A stretch of 64,000 nucleotides of DNA, taken from NCBI GenBank assembly GCA_002507175.1, contig DAZE01000003.1, positions 5,503 to 69,502 of the forward strand, in the 5' to 3' direction. This DNA is from Euryarchaeota archaeon UBA558 (lineage in GTDB: Archaea; Thermoplasmatota; Poseidoniia; Poseidoniales; Thalassarchaeaceae). Position 1 is the first letter of the stretch. Every line of letters begins with the position of its first letter. A program made the position numbers and the translations under genes. A model generated the notes under the pieces. That model made no database searches and was not told the origin of the DNA. It saw nothing but the letters and a program-made list of their open reading frames with translations. Below, one piece after another: positions 8,094-16,787 of the stretch.

Positions 8094-8597
8094 TTATTCA
8101 TCCAGTCGACTCACACTGACTATCTTTTGTGGGTCGATCGGTCGATCTCCGGGTCCAGTTTCACAGTTCTCAATTTTGTAGACGTTTTCCATGCCTGAAA
8201 CAACCTCCCCGAAAATTGCATGGTTACCGTCTAACCATGGCGTTGGGACCGTCGTTAGGAAGAATTGAGATCCTCCCGTATTGGGGCCTGCGTTCGCCAT
8301 AGAGAAAAGTCCTGGCCGGTTATGTTTCTTTTCCAAGGCTGATTTTTCGCACGGAATCTTCCAACCCGGGCCACCTGTCCCCGCTCTTCCATCGAAAGGG
8401 TCTCTTGATCTTGGACAACCGCCTTGAATCATGAAGCTCTTGATTACTCGATGGAAGTGCAGTCCGTTGTAAAATCCATCGTCAACCAACCTGAGGAAGT
8501 TCCCTGTCGTCTCAGGGCAATCTTCCGTGTAAAGTGCAATATCGATGTCTCCAGCGCTCGTAGTCATTCTAACCCTTGTTGGCATGTATCCTCCCAC
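8094..8597 (-). CDS. ppiA: Cyclophilin-type peptidyl-prolyl cis-trans isomerase
   Basis: A single-domain cyclophilin of 167 residues (163 if translation begins at the second Met, 8585, MPTRVRM). It carries the family motifs ALYTEDCPETTGNFL, GLHFHRVIKSFMIQGG with the catalytic Arg of FHRVI, SMANAGPNTGGSQFF and WLDGNHAIFGEV. It would catalyse proline isomerisation during protein folding in the cytoplasm; no signal peptide is present. It lies on the reverse strand 32 bases downstream of the CsaA-like gene and about 57 bases before fumarase, which appears to have its own promoter. Close to the short bacterial/archaeal cyclophilins in length. Confidence 0.93.
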   Translation of the reverse strand: MGGYMPTRVRMTTSAGDIDIALYTEDCPETTGNFLRLVDDGFYNGLHFHRVIKSFMIQGGCPRSRDPFDGRAGTGGPGWKIPCEKSALEKKHNRPGLFSMANAGPNTGGSQFFLTTVPTPWLDGNHAIFGEVVSGMENVYKIENCETGPGDRPIDPQKIVSVSRLDE

Positions 8598-8629
8598 GAG
8601 GAACTAGTCCAATAGAGTAACGCAGGACT

Positions 8630-9025
8630 CTATGCAATCAAAGAACCGGGCATCATCCCTTCAGGGGGTTCCAATAGCCTAACTGTACCGTCGGGCTCTA
8701 ACGCACCCAAAACAAGGAATTGACTCACAAAACCGGTAGGGAGCCTCTTTTCACCGAGATTCAGCGCCCCAACTACTCTTCTACCAATCAACTCTGTCAG
8801 TGAGTAATTTGTGATTTGGGCTGAACTCCAAAGATTTCCGATCACAGGCCCAAAGTTGACTTTAATTTTGTATGAGGGCTTACGCATCTCTGGGAATTCC
8901 TCAGATCTAGTAATTACACCCGTCCTCAGATCCAATTGAAAGAAGGAATAAGCATCAATGTGGACTTTCTTGCCCAGTTTCTCTGGATGGTAGGGCTCAC
9001 TTGGGTCAATTATATGTCCAGTCAT
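8630..9025 (-). CDS. csaA: CsaA-like tRNA-binding (EMAP/OB-fold) protein
   Basis: A 131-residue stand-alone OB-fold of the EMAP II / tRNA-binding family. FFQLDLRTGVITRSEEFPEMRKPSYKIKVNFG followed by SSAQITNYSLTELIGRRVVGALNLGEKR closely follows CsaA; the full stretch is at residues 28-97. CsaA proteins form dimers and have been described as chaperones or tRNA binders. About 25 extra N-terminal residues precede the domain. The gene directly abuts orotate phosphoribosyltransferase (stop at 9026), so it belongs to the same transcript, followed by cyclophilin; a folding-related role would fit that neighbour, but this is inference. Confidence 0.85.
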   Translation of the reverse strand: MTGHIIDPSEPYHPEKLGKKVHIDAYSFFQLDLRTGVITRSEEFPEMRKPSYKIKVNFGPVIGNLWSSAQITNYSLTELIGRRVVGALNLGEKRLPTGFVSQFLVLGALEPDGTVRLLEPPEGMMPGSLIA

Positions 9026-9694
9026 TCAATTACCTGCTACATCCGACCTAGTTAGGAGTGGAAAGAGGGGGATCCCCCTCTCATTGAAAGCAGAAACACC
9101 TCCTTCCTCTCTGTCTAATATGGTCACGCACCCAATTACACTGCAACCAATTTCCTCTAGTAGGTTAGCGCATTTTATCGCAGAACCTCCTGTCGTGGTG
9201 ACATCCTCAAGGAGAACAACTCGATCCCCCTCTAGAATAGTGGAACCCTCTATTCCTGGAGGGTTCCCCGTTTTTCTACCTCCACGCCCCTTGGGTTCTT
9301 TCCTTACGACGAACCCTCTCAGATTACTCCCCTTTGCTGACTTTGCGATCACGATCCCAGTTAAAGGAACAGCACCCAACTCGAGGCCTCCTACAGCATC
9401 GACATCACCTAATCCATCCAATATCTGATGGATCATTATACCTATCAGATGAGCGCATTCAGGATTCATCATTACTGGTTTCATGTCGAAAAAATGAGGG
9501 CTTTCCCTCCCACTGGCAAGTGTGAATTGGTCTTCTGGCGAATACAAGTAAGCAAGACGCCTTACGCTAGCCGAAAGTTGGGACTTAATCTCACTTGGGT
9601 TGTATTCCATCGGGACCAACACATGACCGTCAATCAATGAACCTTGGCCGCGTTTCGACAAATTCATCGCGAATGTTATTGGGTCGCCTTGCAC
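9026..9694 (-). CDS. pyrE: Orotate phosphoribosyltransferase
   Basis: The PRPP-binding motif VVLLEDVTTTGGSA (residues 159-172, acidic pair Glu163-Asp164) together with FTLASGRESPHFFDMKP and GLELGAVPLTG identifies orotate phosphoribosyltransferase of pyrimidine biosynthesis, which makes OMP from orotate and PRPP. At 222 residues it is a little longer than typical because about 28 N-terminal residues precede the core; an in-frame Met at residue 29 could be the true start. It heads the reverse-strand group pyrE-csaA-cyclophilin and lies 20 bases from the divergent DP2 gene, so both promoters must overlap the other's 5' end. Confidence 0.93.
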   Translation of the reverse strand: MQGDPITFAMNLSKRGQGSLIDGHVLVPMEYNPSEIKSQLSASVRRLAYLYSPEDQFTLASGRESPHFFDMKPVMMNPECAHLIGIMIHQILDGLGDVDAVGGLELGAVPLTGIVIAKSAKGSNLRGFVVRKEPKGRGGRKTGNPPGIEGSTILEGDRVVLLEDVTTTGGSAIKCANLLEEIGCSVIGCVTILDREEGGVSAFNERGIPLFPLLTRSDVAGN

Positions 9695-9714
9695 GCATGT
9701 GATTTACTTCAGGG

Positions 9715-12700
9715 TTGATTGATGTGGTGTATGCATTTGGCCCGACTAGAGAAACCGGTCGCTTGTCAGCCGAATATGCGACATACCTTGATCTAATCGA
9801 GGCGGAGACTGACCTCGTATACAAAATCGCAAATGAGGCGAGATCTAAGGGAATAGACTTCAAGACAGAGGTGGAGATTCCAAGGGCGAAAGACCTAGCT
9901 AGCAGGACTGTGCGTTTACTGGAGAGGTACCTCAGGCCCGAGGAGGATAGCAGCCCAATCCAGATAGAGGATCGATTAAGAGATCTCTTGGACACCATGG
10001 ATCGAGAATCAGCTTCTATTACTATAGCGAGAGAATCTGCAAAAATGATGCATGAACTGACGGGGGATTTGCGGAAATCAATAGATACGGGCCTAAGAGT
10101 AGGTCTAGCGGTTCTGACTGAGGCAGTTCTAGTCGCTCCATTGGAGGGAATTGGCGAAGTAAGAATATTGAATAATCATGGAGACGGATCTTCGTTCCTA
10201 TCCATCGATTTTTGCGGCCCTATTAGAGCAGCAGGTGGTACGGCACAGGCCATGGGCGTGTTAATTGGGGATGTGATTCGACGAGAACTTGGCATAGAGA
10301 GATACCAGCCAAGTGAAGGGGAAGTAGAACGAGTGAAAGAAGAATTTGGGCTTTACAGAGGAGGCTTGCAATACAAGCCACCCCCCGAGGAAGTCGATAT
10401 GATCGTTCGGGCATGCCCCGTGATGGTTAATGGTGAGGGAACCGAGAGGATAGAGGTAGCAGGGTATCGCGAGGTGCCTAATATCGAGGGTTCAAGAATC
10501 AGACAGGGGGTCCTCCTTGTTATTGCGGAGGGTCTGTGCCTCAAAGCACCAAAGATCAAGAAACACACGGACAGGTTGGGGGTGGAGGGATGGGACTTCA
10601 TCGATATCCTGGCCTCAAAGGGGAAAGACGCGAATAAAGCAGAATCGAATGCAAAGCAAAGGCAAGTCAAACCTGACTCTCGATACATGGGGGACATAAT
10701 TGCTGGTAGACCTGTTTTCGGAGAACCTTCGAAACCTGGCGGATTTAGACTCAGATATGGTAGAAGTAGGACAACAGGTCTAGCTGCTGCAGGTTTGAAT
10801 CCTGCAAGCATGCACGCCATGGGCGGCTTCTTATCGGTAGGCACTCAGATGAAGATCGAGCGGCCAGGAAAGGCATGTGCAGTAACTCCAACCTCAGGGA
10901 TTGACGGTCCGCTCGTACTCTTGGAAGATGGAACATTCACCATGGTTCACGATGAAGTTTCATGGAATGCATTAAGTGGCCAAATCAGTGTTATCTGGGA
11001 CGCTGGAGAAATTTTGATCGGGTTCGGTGAGTTCCTGGAAAACAACAAGGAACTAGTCCCATCGGGCTACAATCTTGATTGGTGGGCCAGTGAGCTTGCC
11101 TCCAAAATCGATATGCCAGAAAAGCTAGATTCATTCTTTGAGATACTGAATGCCGACCGTTCTCTGTTTCCAAAAGGCCTTCCTTTCAATGGTGCGATTA
11201 CGAGGGGTGGAGAACCTGAGAATGAGCGAGAAACTAGAAAACGAGATTGGAACAGGAAGTTGAAGAATCTAGACTTAACATGGGATCAAGTGGTTTCGAT
11301 TTCAGACAAATTTGGAACTGCAATCCCGCCCCCGTGGAACCTATGGTGGTCGGATTTACCTGTGGCTCTGATCCCATCATTGTGCCTAGCAATGCAACGT
11401 TCAATTAAACAAAGTGGAAAATTAATCATACCCCTGAACCAGTCAGAAGAGGCTGTTGAGGGCTTAAATCAGGAACATATGAGCAAGATCAAGGAATATG
11501 GAGTGGTAAGATATTCCTTGATGTCCCTGGGATTACAACATAAATTGGACAATGATAACATTGTAATTGAAAGATACTGGGAACCATTGTGTGAACTCCT
11601 CGATATCGACAATGATAACTTCGGAAAGTCGGAGATCTTGATAAAAACAGAACAGAGGCTGACGCAGATAGATGAGGCAAAGTCGATCGTGCTCTCAGAA
11701 AGCGAAAGGTCATCTGAGGTTGAAAAACTTAGGACGGAAAGAAGAATCAGAGCTGAAACAAAGGCGAGACAGAGGAACCTGGGGGTAGAGGAGACCGAAG
11801 CAATCGGAATTGCTGCAGCTGCGGAGATAGATGACCCAGGGCCGATGAATAAAGAGGAATTTGAACAGGCTGTGTCTACACTAGACGATAACGAGGTTGA
11901 ACAATCCCTGTGGATCGTCAGAGAAGTTTCATGTCACAGATGGGAGGATGCCGTACCAACTAGAATCGGCGCACGCATGGGGAGGCCGGAAAAAGCTGAA
12001 AGAAGAGAAATGAAGCAATACACACACGCTCTTTATCCAATAGGCAATAATGGTGGCCCACAGAGATTGCTAGATCAGATCGGTAAGGGCGCACTGAGCG
12101 TAGACGTTAGCATTCGCCGATGCATGAATTGCGGAAGGGACACGCACGAAATTCGCTGCCGCCACGATTATGGTGATGGCTCCCCCCCTTGCAATGGAAG
12201 AACGGAAATCAGAAGGAAAAAAAGTACAGATCGAAGACTCGGGGAGAAAAGAAATATCCAATTCACAGCCCTTCTTGAGGCCGCTAGAAAAAACCTCAAT
12301 CTGAACTCATTACCTCGACCAATCAAAGCAACAAGACAACTTGAATCAAGGTTGCAAACCCCCGAGCCCTTGGAAAAAGGAATTCTGAGGGCGTTGCATG
12401 ACGTATCAGTGAACAAAGATGGAACATCGAGGTTCGATATGATTGACGTCCCAATAACTCATTTTCGACCTCTGGAGATAGGCACTTCATGGAAGAAATT
12501 AGTGGAGTTGGGGTATTCAGAGGACATGGACGGTAATGAATTGAAATCTGATGACCAAATATTGGAAATCTTCCCTCAAGACATCATTCTTTCCTCAAAT
12601 GCAGAACTGCATCTATCAAGCACTTGCAAGTTCGTGGATGATGAATTGACTAAGATTTACGGAATGGAACCATTCTTCAACTATGAATCAAAACAGGATC

Positions 12701-13647
12701 TCGTTGGACATCTAGGAATAGGGCTCGCACCACATACATCGGGAGGGGTACTCTGTCGCATAATTGGATGGACAGACGCCTCGGCTGGGTATGCACATCC
12801 TCTGTTCCATGCTGCAAAGAGACGTAATTGCGATGGCGATGAGGATTGTGTCATGTTGTTGTTGGAAGGACTATTGAATTTCTCGAAGGACATCCTCCCC
12901 TCTAATCGCGGCGGTCAGATGGATGCGCCTCTGGTCTTGACGACACGTCTGCTTCCGAACCAGATAGACAAAGAAGCATTGAACGTTGATTGCTCATGGT
13001 CGTATCCCTTGGAATTCTACCAAGCGACATTATCTCAACCACATTCTTCCGGGGTAAAGCAATTTATCGACATAGTAGAAAATCGCGTCGGGACCATAGG
13101 AGACGTTCGAGGATATGGCTGGACTCACGATTCCGCTGGATTGAGCTCAGGACCCTCAAATTCTCAGTACAAGCTACTGCCTTCCATGGAGATGAAAATG
13201 GACGCGCAACTCATGTTGGCATCAAGACTTAGAGCGGTCTCTGTAAAGAGGGTGGCTAAACAAGTAATTGAATCCCATTTTCTTAGAGACATAAGAGGCA
13301 ATCTAGTCGCTTTCACAAGACAAAAGATTCGTTGCGTAAAATGCAACGCATCATACAGGAGAATTCCCTTGACTGGAACATGCATAGCCAAAGTAGCGAA
13401 GAATGAAGCGACACGACGCTTAGGGAACTCATCAGACCATGACAGCCGCCCATTTTGCGGCGGCAACCTCACATTGACAGTGTCTCCAGGTGCAGTCAAG
13501 AAGTATATCGGCGTAACAAACAGGGTGATCGAAAAGTACGGAATCGACTTGTACACAGAACAGAGAGTAAAATGGATGGAAGATAGTGTAGAATCTCTCT
13601 TAGAGAACGACAAGGTCACAATAATGACTCTTGGAGACTTTATATGA
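9715..13647 (+). CDS. polC: DNA polymerase D large (catalytic) subunit DP2
   Basis: A 1310-residue protein with the layout of the euryarchaeal D-family polymerase large subunit: an N-terminal helical region starting near YLDLIEAETDLVY, the IDFCGPIRAAGGTAQA and ACPVMVNGEGTEXIEVAGYRE-type motifs (residues about 160-250), a zinc motif CMNCGRDTHEIRC at about 803-815, and the catalytic NCDGDED loop with Asp1040 and Asp1042. A second zinc motif, CVKCNASYRRIP, lies near the C-terminus (about 1208). DP2 with DP1 forms the replicative polymerase PolD; DP1 is not in this window. No intein interrupts it. The start is TTG at 9715; GTG at 9724 is an alternative. Its end overlaps the convergent mptE by 8 bases. 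Confidence 0.96.
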   Translation: MIDVVYAFGPTRETGRLSAEYATYLDLIEAETDLVYKIANEARSKGIDFKTEVEIPRAKDLASRTVRLLERYLRPEEDSSPIQIEDRLRDLLDTMDRESASITIARESAKMMHELTGDLRKSIDTGLRVGLAVLTEAVLVAPLEGIGEVRILNNHGDGSSFLSIDFCGPIRAAGGTAQAMGVLIGDVIRRELGIERYQPSEGEVERVKEEFGLYRGGLQYKPPPEEVDMIVRACPVMVNGEGTERIEVAGYREVPNIEGSRIRQGVLLVIAEGLCLKAPKIKKHTDRLGVEGWDFIDILASKGKDANKAESNAKQRQVKPDSRYMGDIIAGRPVFGEPSKPGGFRLRYGRSRTTGLAAAGLNPASMHAMGGFLSVGTQMKIERPGKACAVTPTSGIDGPLVLLEDGTFTMVHDEVSWNALSGQISVIWDAGEILIGFGEFLENNKELVPSGYNLDWWASELASKIDMPEKLDSFFEILNADRSLFPKGLPFNGAITRGGEPENERETRKRDWNRKLKNLDLTWDQVVSISDKFGTAIPPPWNLWWSDLPVALIPSLCLAMQRSIKQSGKLIIPLNQSEEAVEGLNQEHMSKIKEYGVVRYSLMSLGLQHKLDNDNIVIERYWEPLCELLDIDNDNFGKSEILIKTEQRLTQIDEAKSIVLSESERSSEVEKLRTERRIRAETKARQRNLGVEETEAIGIAAAAEIDDPGPMNKEEFEQAVSTLDDNEVEQSLWIVREVSCHRWEDAVPTRIGARMGRPEKAERREMKQYTHALYPIGNNGGPQRLLDQIGKGALSVDVSIRRCMNCGRDTHEIRCRHDYGDGSPPCNGRTEIRRKKSTDRRLGEKRNIQFTALLEAARKNLNLNSLPRPIKATRQLESRLQTPEPLEKGILRALHDVSVNKDGTSRFDMIDVPITHFRPLEIGTSWKKLVELGYSEDMDGNELKSDDQILEIFPQDIILSSNAELHLSSTCKFVDDELTKIYGMEPFFNYESKQDLVGHLGIGLAPHTSGGVLCRIIGWTDASAGYAHPLFHAAKRRNCDGDEDCVMLLLEGLLNFSKDILPSNRGGQMDAPLVLTTRLLPNQIDKEALNVDCSWSYPLEFYQATLSQPHSSGVKQFIDIVENRVGTIGDVRGYGWTHDSAGLSSGPSNSQYKLLPSMEMKMDAQLMLASRLRAVSVKRVAKQVIESHFLRDIRGNLVAFTRQKIRCVKCNASYRRIPLTGTCIAKVAKNEATRRLGNSSDHDSRPFCGGNLTLTVSPGAVKKYIGVTNRVIEKYGIDLYTEQRVKWMEDSVESLLENDKVTIMTLGDFI

Positions 13648-14428
13648 TTCCGGAGAAACCCAATTCTTCCAGAATCCTCTTCATCCACCTCAACTTCAAC
13701 AATTTCCTCTCGGGCTCAGTGGTCCCAGAGAATCTTCCAACAACATCGGACCTAGTACCGAGAAGCACAATGTTTGACACGCTGATTCCCATAGACACGA
13801 CGATGCAAACAGCTCTGTCCCCATCGGTGAAACCTCCGGGATTTACCATACCATCTATGGAAAAAGGGGTTTGATGTGTGATAGAAATGGGGAGACCACT
13901 CACTCTTGGTATTAGATGCCTTAACGAATCCTGATTATCCCCGTGCGCATGTATAATCATGGGGATATTGTTCTCGATGGATAATGAAAGACCTGTGCCC
14001 CCATCACCGTCAGAAACAACCCCGATCACGGAATCCCAACCTTCTTTCGGATCTTCCAAGTGAGAGAAGATTTCTCCAGAACCGTCCGCGACAATAAATC
14101 TACACCCTTGTCTTATTGCATCTTTAATTTCCTCTATTTCAACCGCTGCCCCTACGATAGCAATGCTTCCGGAGTGTGACAATAACTCTCGTCTGATGCT
14201 ATCCCATGTTTTGTTTAGATCAACGAGAGAACGACTCTGTGATGCAGAGGAGACCAACTCGTCGACTAGCCATTTCGCAACGTACAGATCCTTATCAAGC
14301 GACCATCCAAACTCAGACCTTATGTCATCTTGAATCTGGATCAGTCTCTCATCCATTGTTAGATGGCGATCTCCGATCATGAAGTTTGGCTGCCGTGAGC
14401 GTTCAAGAACCCTGCCGGTTCTGAACAT
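13640..14428 (-). CDS. mptE: 6-hydroxymethyl-7,8-dihydropterin pyrophosphokinase, MptE-like (DUF115)
   Basis: The sequence has the DUF115/MptE features VVSDGDGG (137-144) and HAHGDN (160-165), plus FIVADGSGEI and the GFTDGDRAVCIV region. In methanogens MptE transfers pyrophosphate from ATP to 6-hydroxymethyl-dihydropterin in the archaeal folate/methanopterin pathway; here it would serve a folate-type pterin. At 262 residues it is slightly longer than the family, and Met17 or Met25 could be the real start. It is sandwiched between two replication genes: its 3' end overlaps DP2 by 8 bases and its start is 5 bases from the divergent PriL gene. The linkage is not explained by function. Confidence 0.85.
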   Translation of the reverse strand: MFRTGRVLERSRQPNFMIGDRHLTMDERLIQIQDDIRSEFGWSLDKDLYVAKWLVDELVSSASQSRSLVDLNKTWDSIRRELLSHSGSIAIVGAAVEIEEIKDAIRQGCRFIVADGSGEIFSHLEDPKEGWDSVIGVVSDGDGGTGLSLSIENNIPMIIHAHGDNQDSLRHLIPRVSGLPISITHQTPFSIDGMVNPGGFTDGDRAVCIVVSMGISVSNIVLLGTRSDVVGRFSGTTEPERKLLKLRWMKRILEELGFSGII

Positions 14429-14433
14429 ACAAC

Positions 14434-15552
14434 ATGCCTATGCCGGGTACCCCTCCAACACTTACAAATGAGAGTGTTCTGGCAAGATATCCATTCTTAC
14501 CCCAAGCCAGATTCCACATGCGAAAGTTGTTCGACGATAATGCAATCGATATCGATGCGATTATCGAACAGGGTTGGTTGGAAGAAGCCAGGTCTTTGGG
14601 TCGATTGAGGCTTGTCGAGTCAATTGTACACAAATCAAAAGCCGATCCAATGGGAACAGTGGATCTCGCCAACGAAGCTTCTAGGTTATTCTCTATGGCT
14701 GCTTATCAATATGCATTCTTGGTGGTCTGTGCCTCGTTTGATGATAGACTGGTATCAAGGTGGGCAGAGGGAGAATCAAGTTTGGCAGATAAGAACATAG
14801 GGATCGATGAATTATATTTCGAAACCATAGTGAAGACCTATATTTCCTCACTGAAATCCTCCTTTGAAAACGGCCAAATAATATACTCAGTACCTCTCAG
14901 TGACTTTCTTGAGCTGTGCCCGAAAATATCCGGATCTTACTGGAGACTAGTTAACAGACCGGTGAATCATGGTTGGGTCACCCTTGACCCTGCTTCAGGT
15001 GACACCAGTGCTCAACGTGTCGCCAGGTTGGTCAAAGAGAGAATCAGAGAGGAATTGATTGAGAGGAGTAGGGAAAGCATGGTAAGAATGTCCGAACAAT
15101 TAGCCGATAGGTTGGGCGAAGAAGTGACTCGTATATCCGAACTTTTCGGATCTCAAATCAGGTCTGAGATACCAATCGCATCTGCTACCAAAGAAGATTG
15201 GCCCCCTTGCTTTTCAAACTCAATAGAGGAACTTGCTTCCGGGGTAAACGTAAATCACGTCGGACGCGTGTTTGTCGCCGCCATGGGCAGGAGCATGGGA
15301 CTTCCCTTAGAAATGACCTGCTCCTTTTTCGAGGGTGCTCCGGATTACGATCCACAGACAACGTCGTATCAAGTAGGTCACGTGTATGAGCGTGAATACA
15401 CGCCCCACGGTTGTGGCGCATTGAAAGCAGCGGCCAGATGTCCAGTTGGGCCAGGCGATGATCGGCTGTGCGATCAGGAATGGTTGACTCACCCTCTGAA
15501 ATATCTCAGGGCAAAACAACGTTCTAGGGCGAAGTCAGAAACAGTGTTATGA
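14434..15552 (+). CDS. priL: DNA primase large subunit PriL
   Basis: A 372-residue archaeal/eukaryotic-type primase large subunit. The N-terminal helical domain has the expected YPFLPQAR start and the ARSLGRLRLVESI segment. The C-terminal domain has four cysteines spaced as [4Fe-4S] ligands: Cys259 (PPCFSN), Cys327 (HGCGAL), Cys336 (ARCPVG) and Cys346 (RLCDQEW), ending in HPLKYLRAKQ. PriL with PriS synthesises RNA/DNA primers; PriS is not in this window. The gene starts 5 bases from the divergent mptE and lies about 790 bases downstream of DP2 on the same strand, giving a small replication neighbourhood. Confidence 0.92.
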   Translation: MPMPGTPPTLTNESVLARYPFLPQARFHMRKLFDDNAIDIDAIIEQGWLEEARSLGRLRLVESIVHKSKADPMGTVDLANEASRLFSMAAYQYAFLVVCASFDDRLVSRWAEGESSLADKNIGIDELYFETIVKTYISSLKSSFENGQIIYSVPLSDFLELCPKISGSYWRLVNRPVNHGWVTLDPASGDTSAQRVARLVKERIREELIERSRESMVRMSEQLADRLGEEVTRISELFGSQIRSEIPIASATKEDWPPCFSNSIEELASGVNVNHVGRVFVAAMGRSMGLPLEMTCSFFEGAPDYDPQTTSYQVGHVYEREYTPHGCGALKAAARCPVGPGDDRLCDQEWLTHPLKYLRAKQRSRAKSETVL

Positions 15553-15629
15553 CTAAATGAACGCCGTGTCATCCAACACTGGAACAAACAATTCAAATCT
15601 TGGATCCTACTTGAGCCAAACGAACCCCC

Positions 15630-16748
15630 ATGGTTAGGACACTCGTCATTTCAGTTGATCGCGACAATGACCTAGGGGTCAAAGCCGGTGTTAGAGGGCC
15701 AGTAATTGGACGAAAAGCAACCCTAACAGCAGCCTTGAGACTCGGCATCGCTGACCCTGAGGAAAGTGACACAAACGCCATCATGGGCGCACTTCACCAT
15801 CATGACAGGCTCATTGAGAAATCTGACTCCAGCGATGGGGTCGAAGTGGCAATTCTTACCGGGGACGTTCGTGTTGGTCCAAGGAGCGACAGAGCGATAG
15901 CAAGCCAATTGGATGAGGTCATACGACTTTTCCAGCCAGATACTGCTGTCCTTGTCACCGATGGAGCAGAGGACGAAGCCTCAATACCCATCATATCATC
16001 GAGAGTCAGGATCGATCACATAGAGAAGATCATCGTTAGACAATCAAAGGGAATTGAGAGTACTTACTACTACATCGCCAAAGCAATCGAGGACCCACGA
16101 TGGAGAGCTAGATTGCTGGTACCCATAGCCACCTTCCTCCTCATTCTCGGTCTAGGTCTGATCTTACCAAAATATGGCAATATCCTAATCGGATCTCTTC
16201 CATTAATAATAGGAGGATGGATACTGGCGAAAGGACTTGGTTGGGAACAACAGTTGGAAAGACTGTTCGATGACATGCGAAGTAGCGCATCTGGAGGACT
16301 ATTCTCCTCCCTTTTATGGGCGGTGTCAGTGGTATCTGTATTATTCAGTATACTAGCCGCTTTCGATATTTTTACAGATAATGTAGCATATGGGAACAGG
16401 TCAAACTTATGGATATGGGCCCGAGCGATCGATGAAGCACTTCAGTGGCTTGTAATAGCCGGCGTTTGTTTTTCACTCTCCCTTGGGGTCCTGCGTTGGA
16501 AAGAGGGGACTTTTCGCGGCCAGTCGATCCTGATGATTGGATTGGGATTAGTGGCATATGCATTCATCAATGCAACAGTGGACCTCCTTCAGGAGTGGCC
16601 AAACTACCAGCCCTCGGTCTCCACAGTAGTTGACGACTGGGGATTGCCATTTATGTCGGTAGTTTTCTACTACCTGCTCAGAGTCGTGGTCGATTCCCTG
16701 CGAAATGAAGATGAAGATCCGAATGCTAACCGACACTGGGGCATCTAA
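15630..16748 (+). CDS. DUF373 family membrane protein
   Basis: The first ~150 residues form a soluble domain beginning LVISVDRDNDLGVKAGVRGP, the hallmark of DUF373, with a later TGDVRVG loop and LVTDGAEDEASIPII. The rest is hydrophobic, with about six predicted transmembrane segments, starting at residues about 160-180 (LLVPIATFLLILGLGLIL), and a charged C-terminal tail. DUF373 proteins are archaeal and uncharacterised; their N-terminal domain looks like a nucleotide- or metal-binding Rossmann-like unit. The gene has a 77-base leader region after priL. Family membership is well supported; the function is unknown. Confidence 0.85.
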   Translation: MVRTLVISVDRDNDLGVKAGVRGPVIGRKATLTAALRLGIADPEESDTNAIMGALHHHDRLIEKSDSSDGVEVAILTGDVRVGPRSDRAIASQLDEVIRLFQPDTAVLVTDGAEDEASIPIISSRVRIDHIEKIIVRQSKGIESTYYYIAKAIEDPRWRARLLVPIATFLLILGLGLILPKYGNILIGSLPLIIGGWILAKGLGWEQQLERLFDDMRSSASGGLFSSLLWAVSVVSVLFSILAAFDIFTDNVAYGNRSNLWIWARAIDEALQWLVIAGVCFSLSLGVLRWKEGTFRGQSILMIGLGLVAYAFINATVDLLQEWPNYQPSVSTVVDDWGLPFMSVVFYYLLRVVVDSLRNEDEDPNANRHWGI

Positions 16749-16787
16749 GTCAGACGATCGTTCTGATTTTGTGAATGGCCAAGCGTG

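Noticed and set aside
9715..13647. An intein in DP2
   Set aside because: Archaeal DP2 genes often carry inteins near the catalytic and N-terminal motifs, but here the sequence runs through these motifs without interruption and the length is normal.
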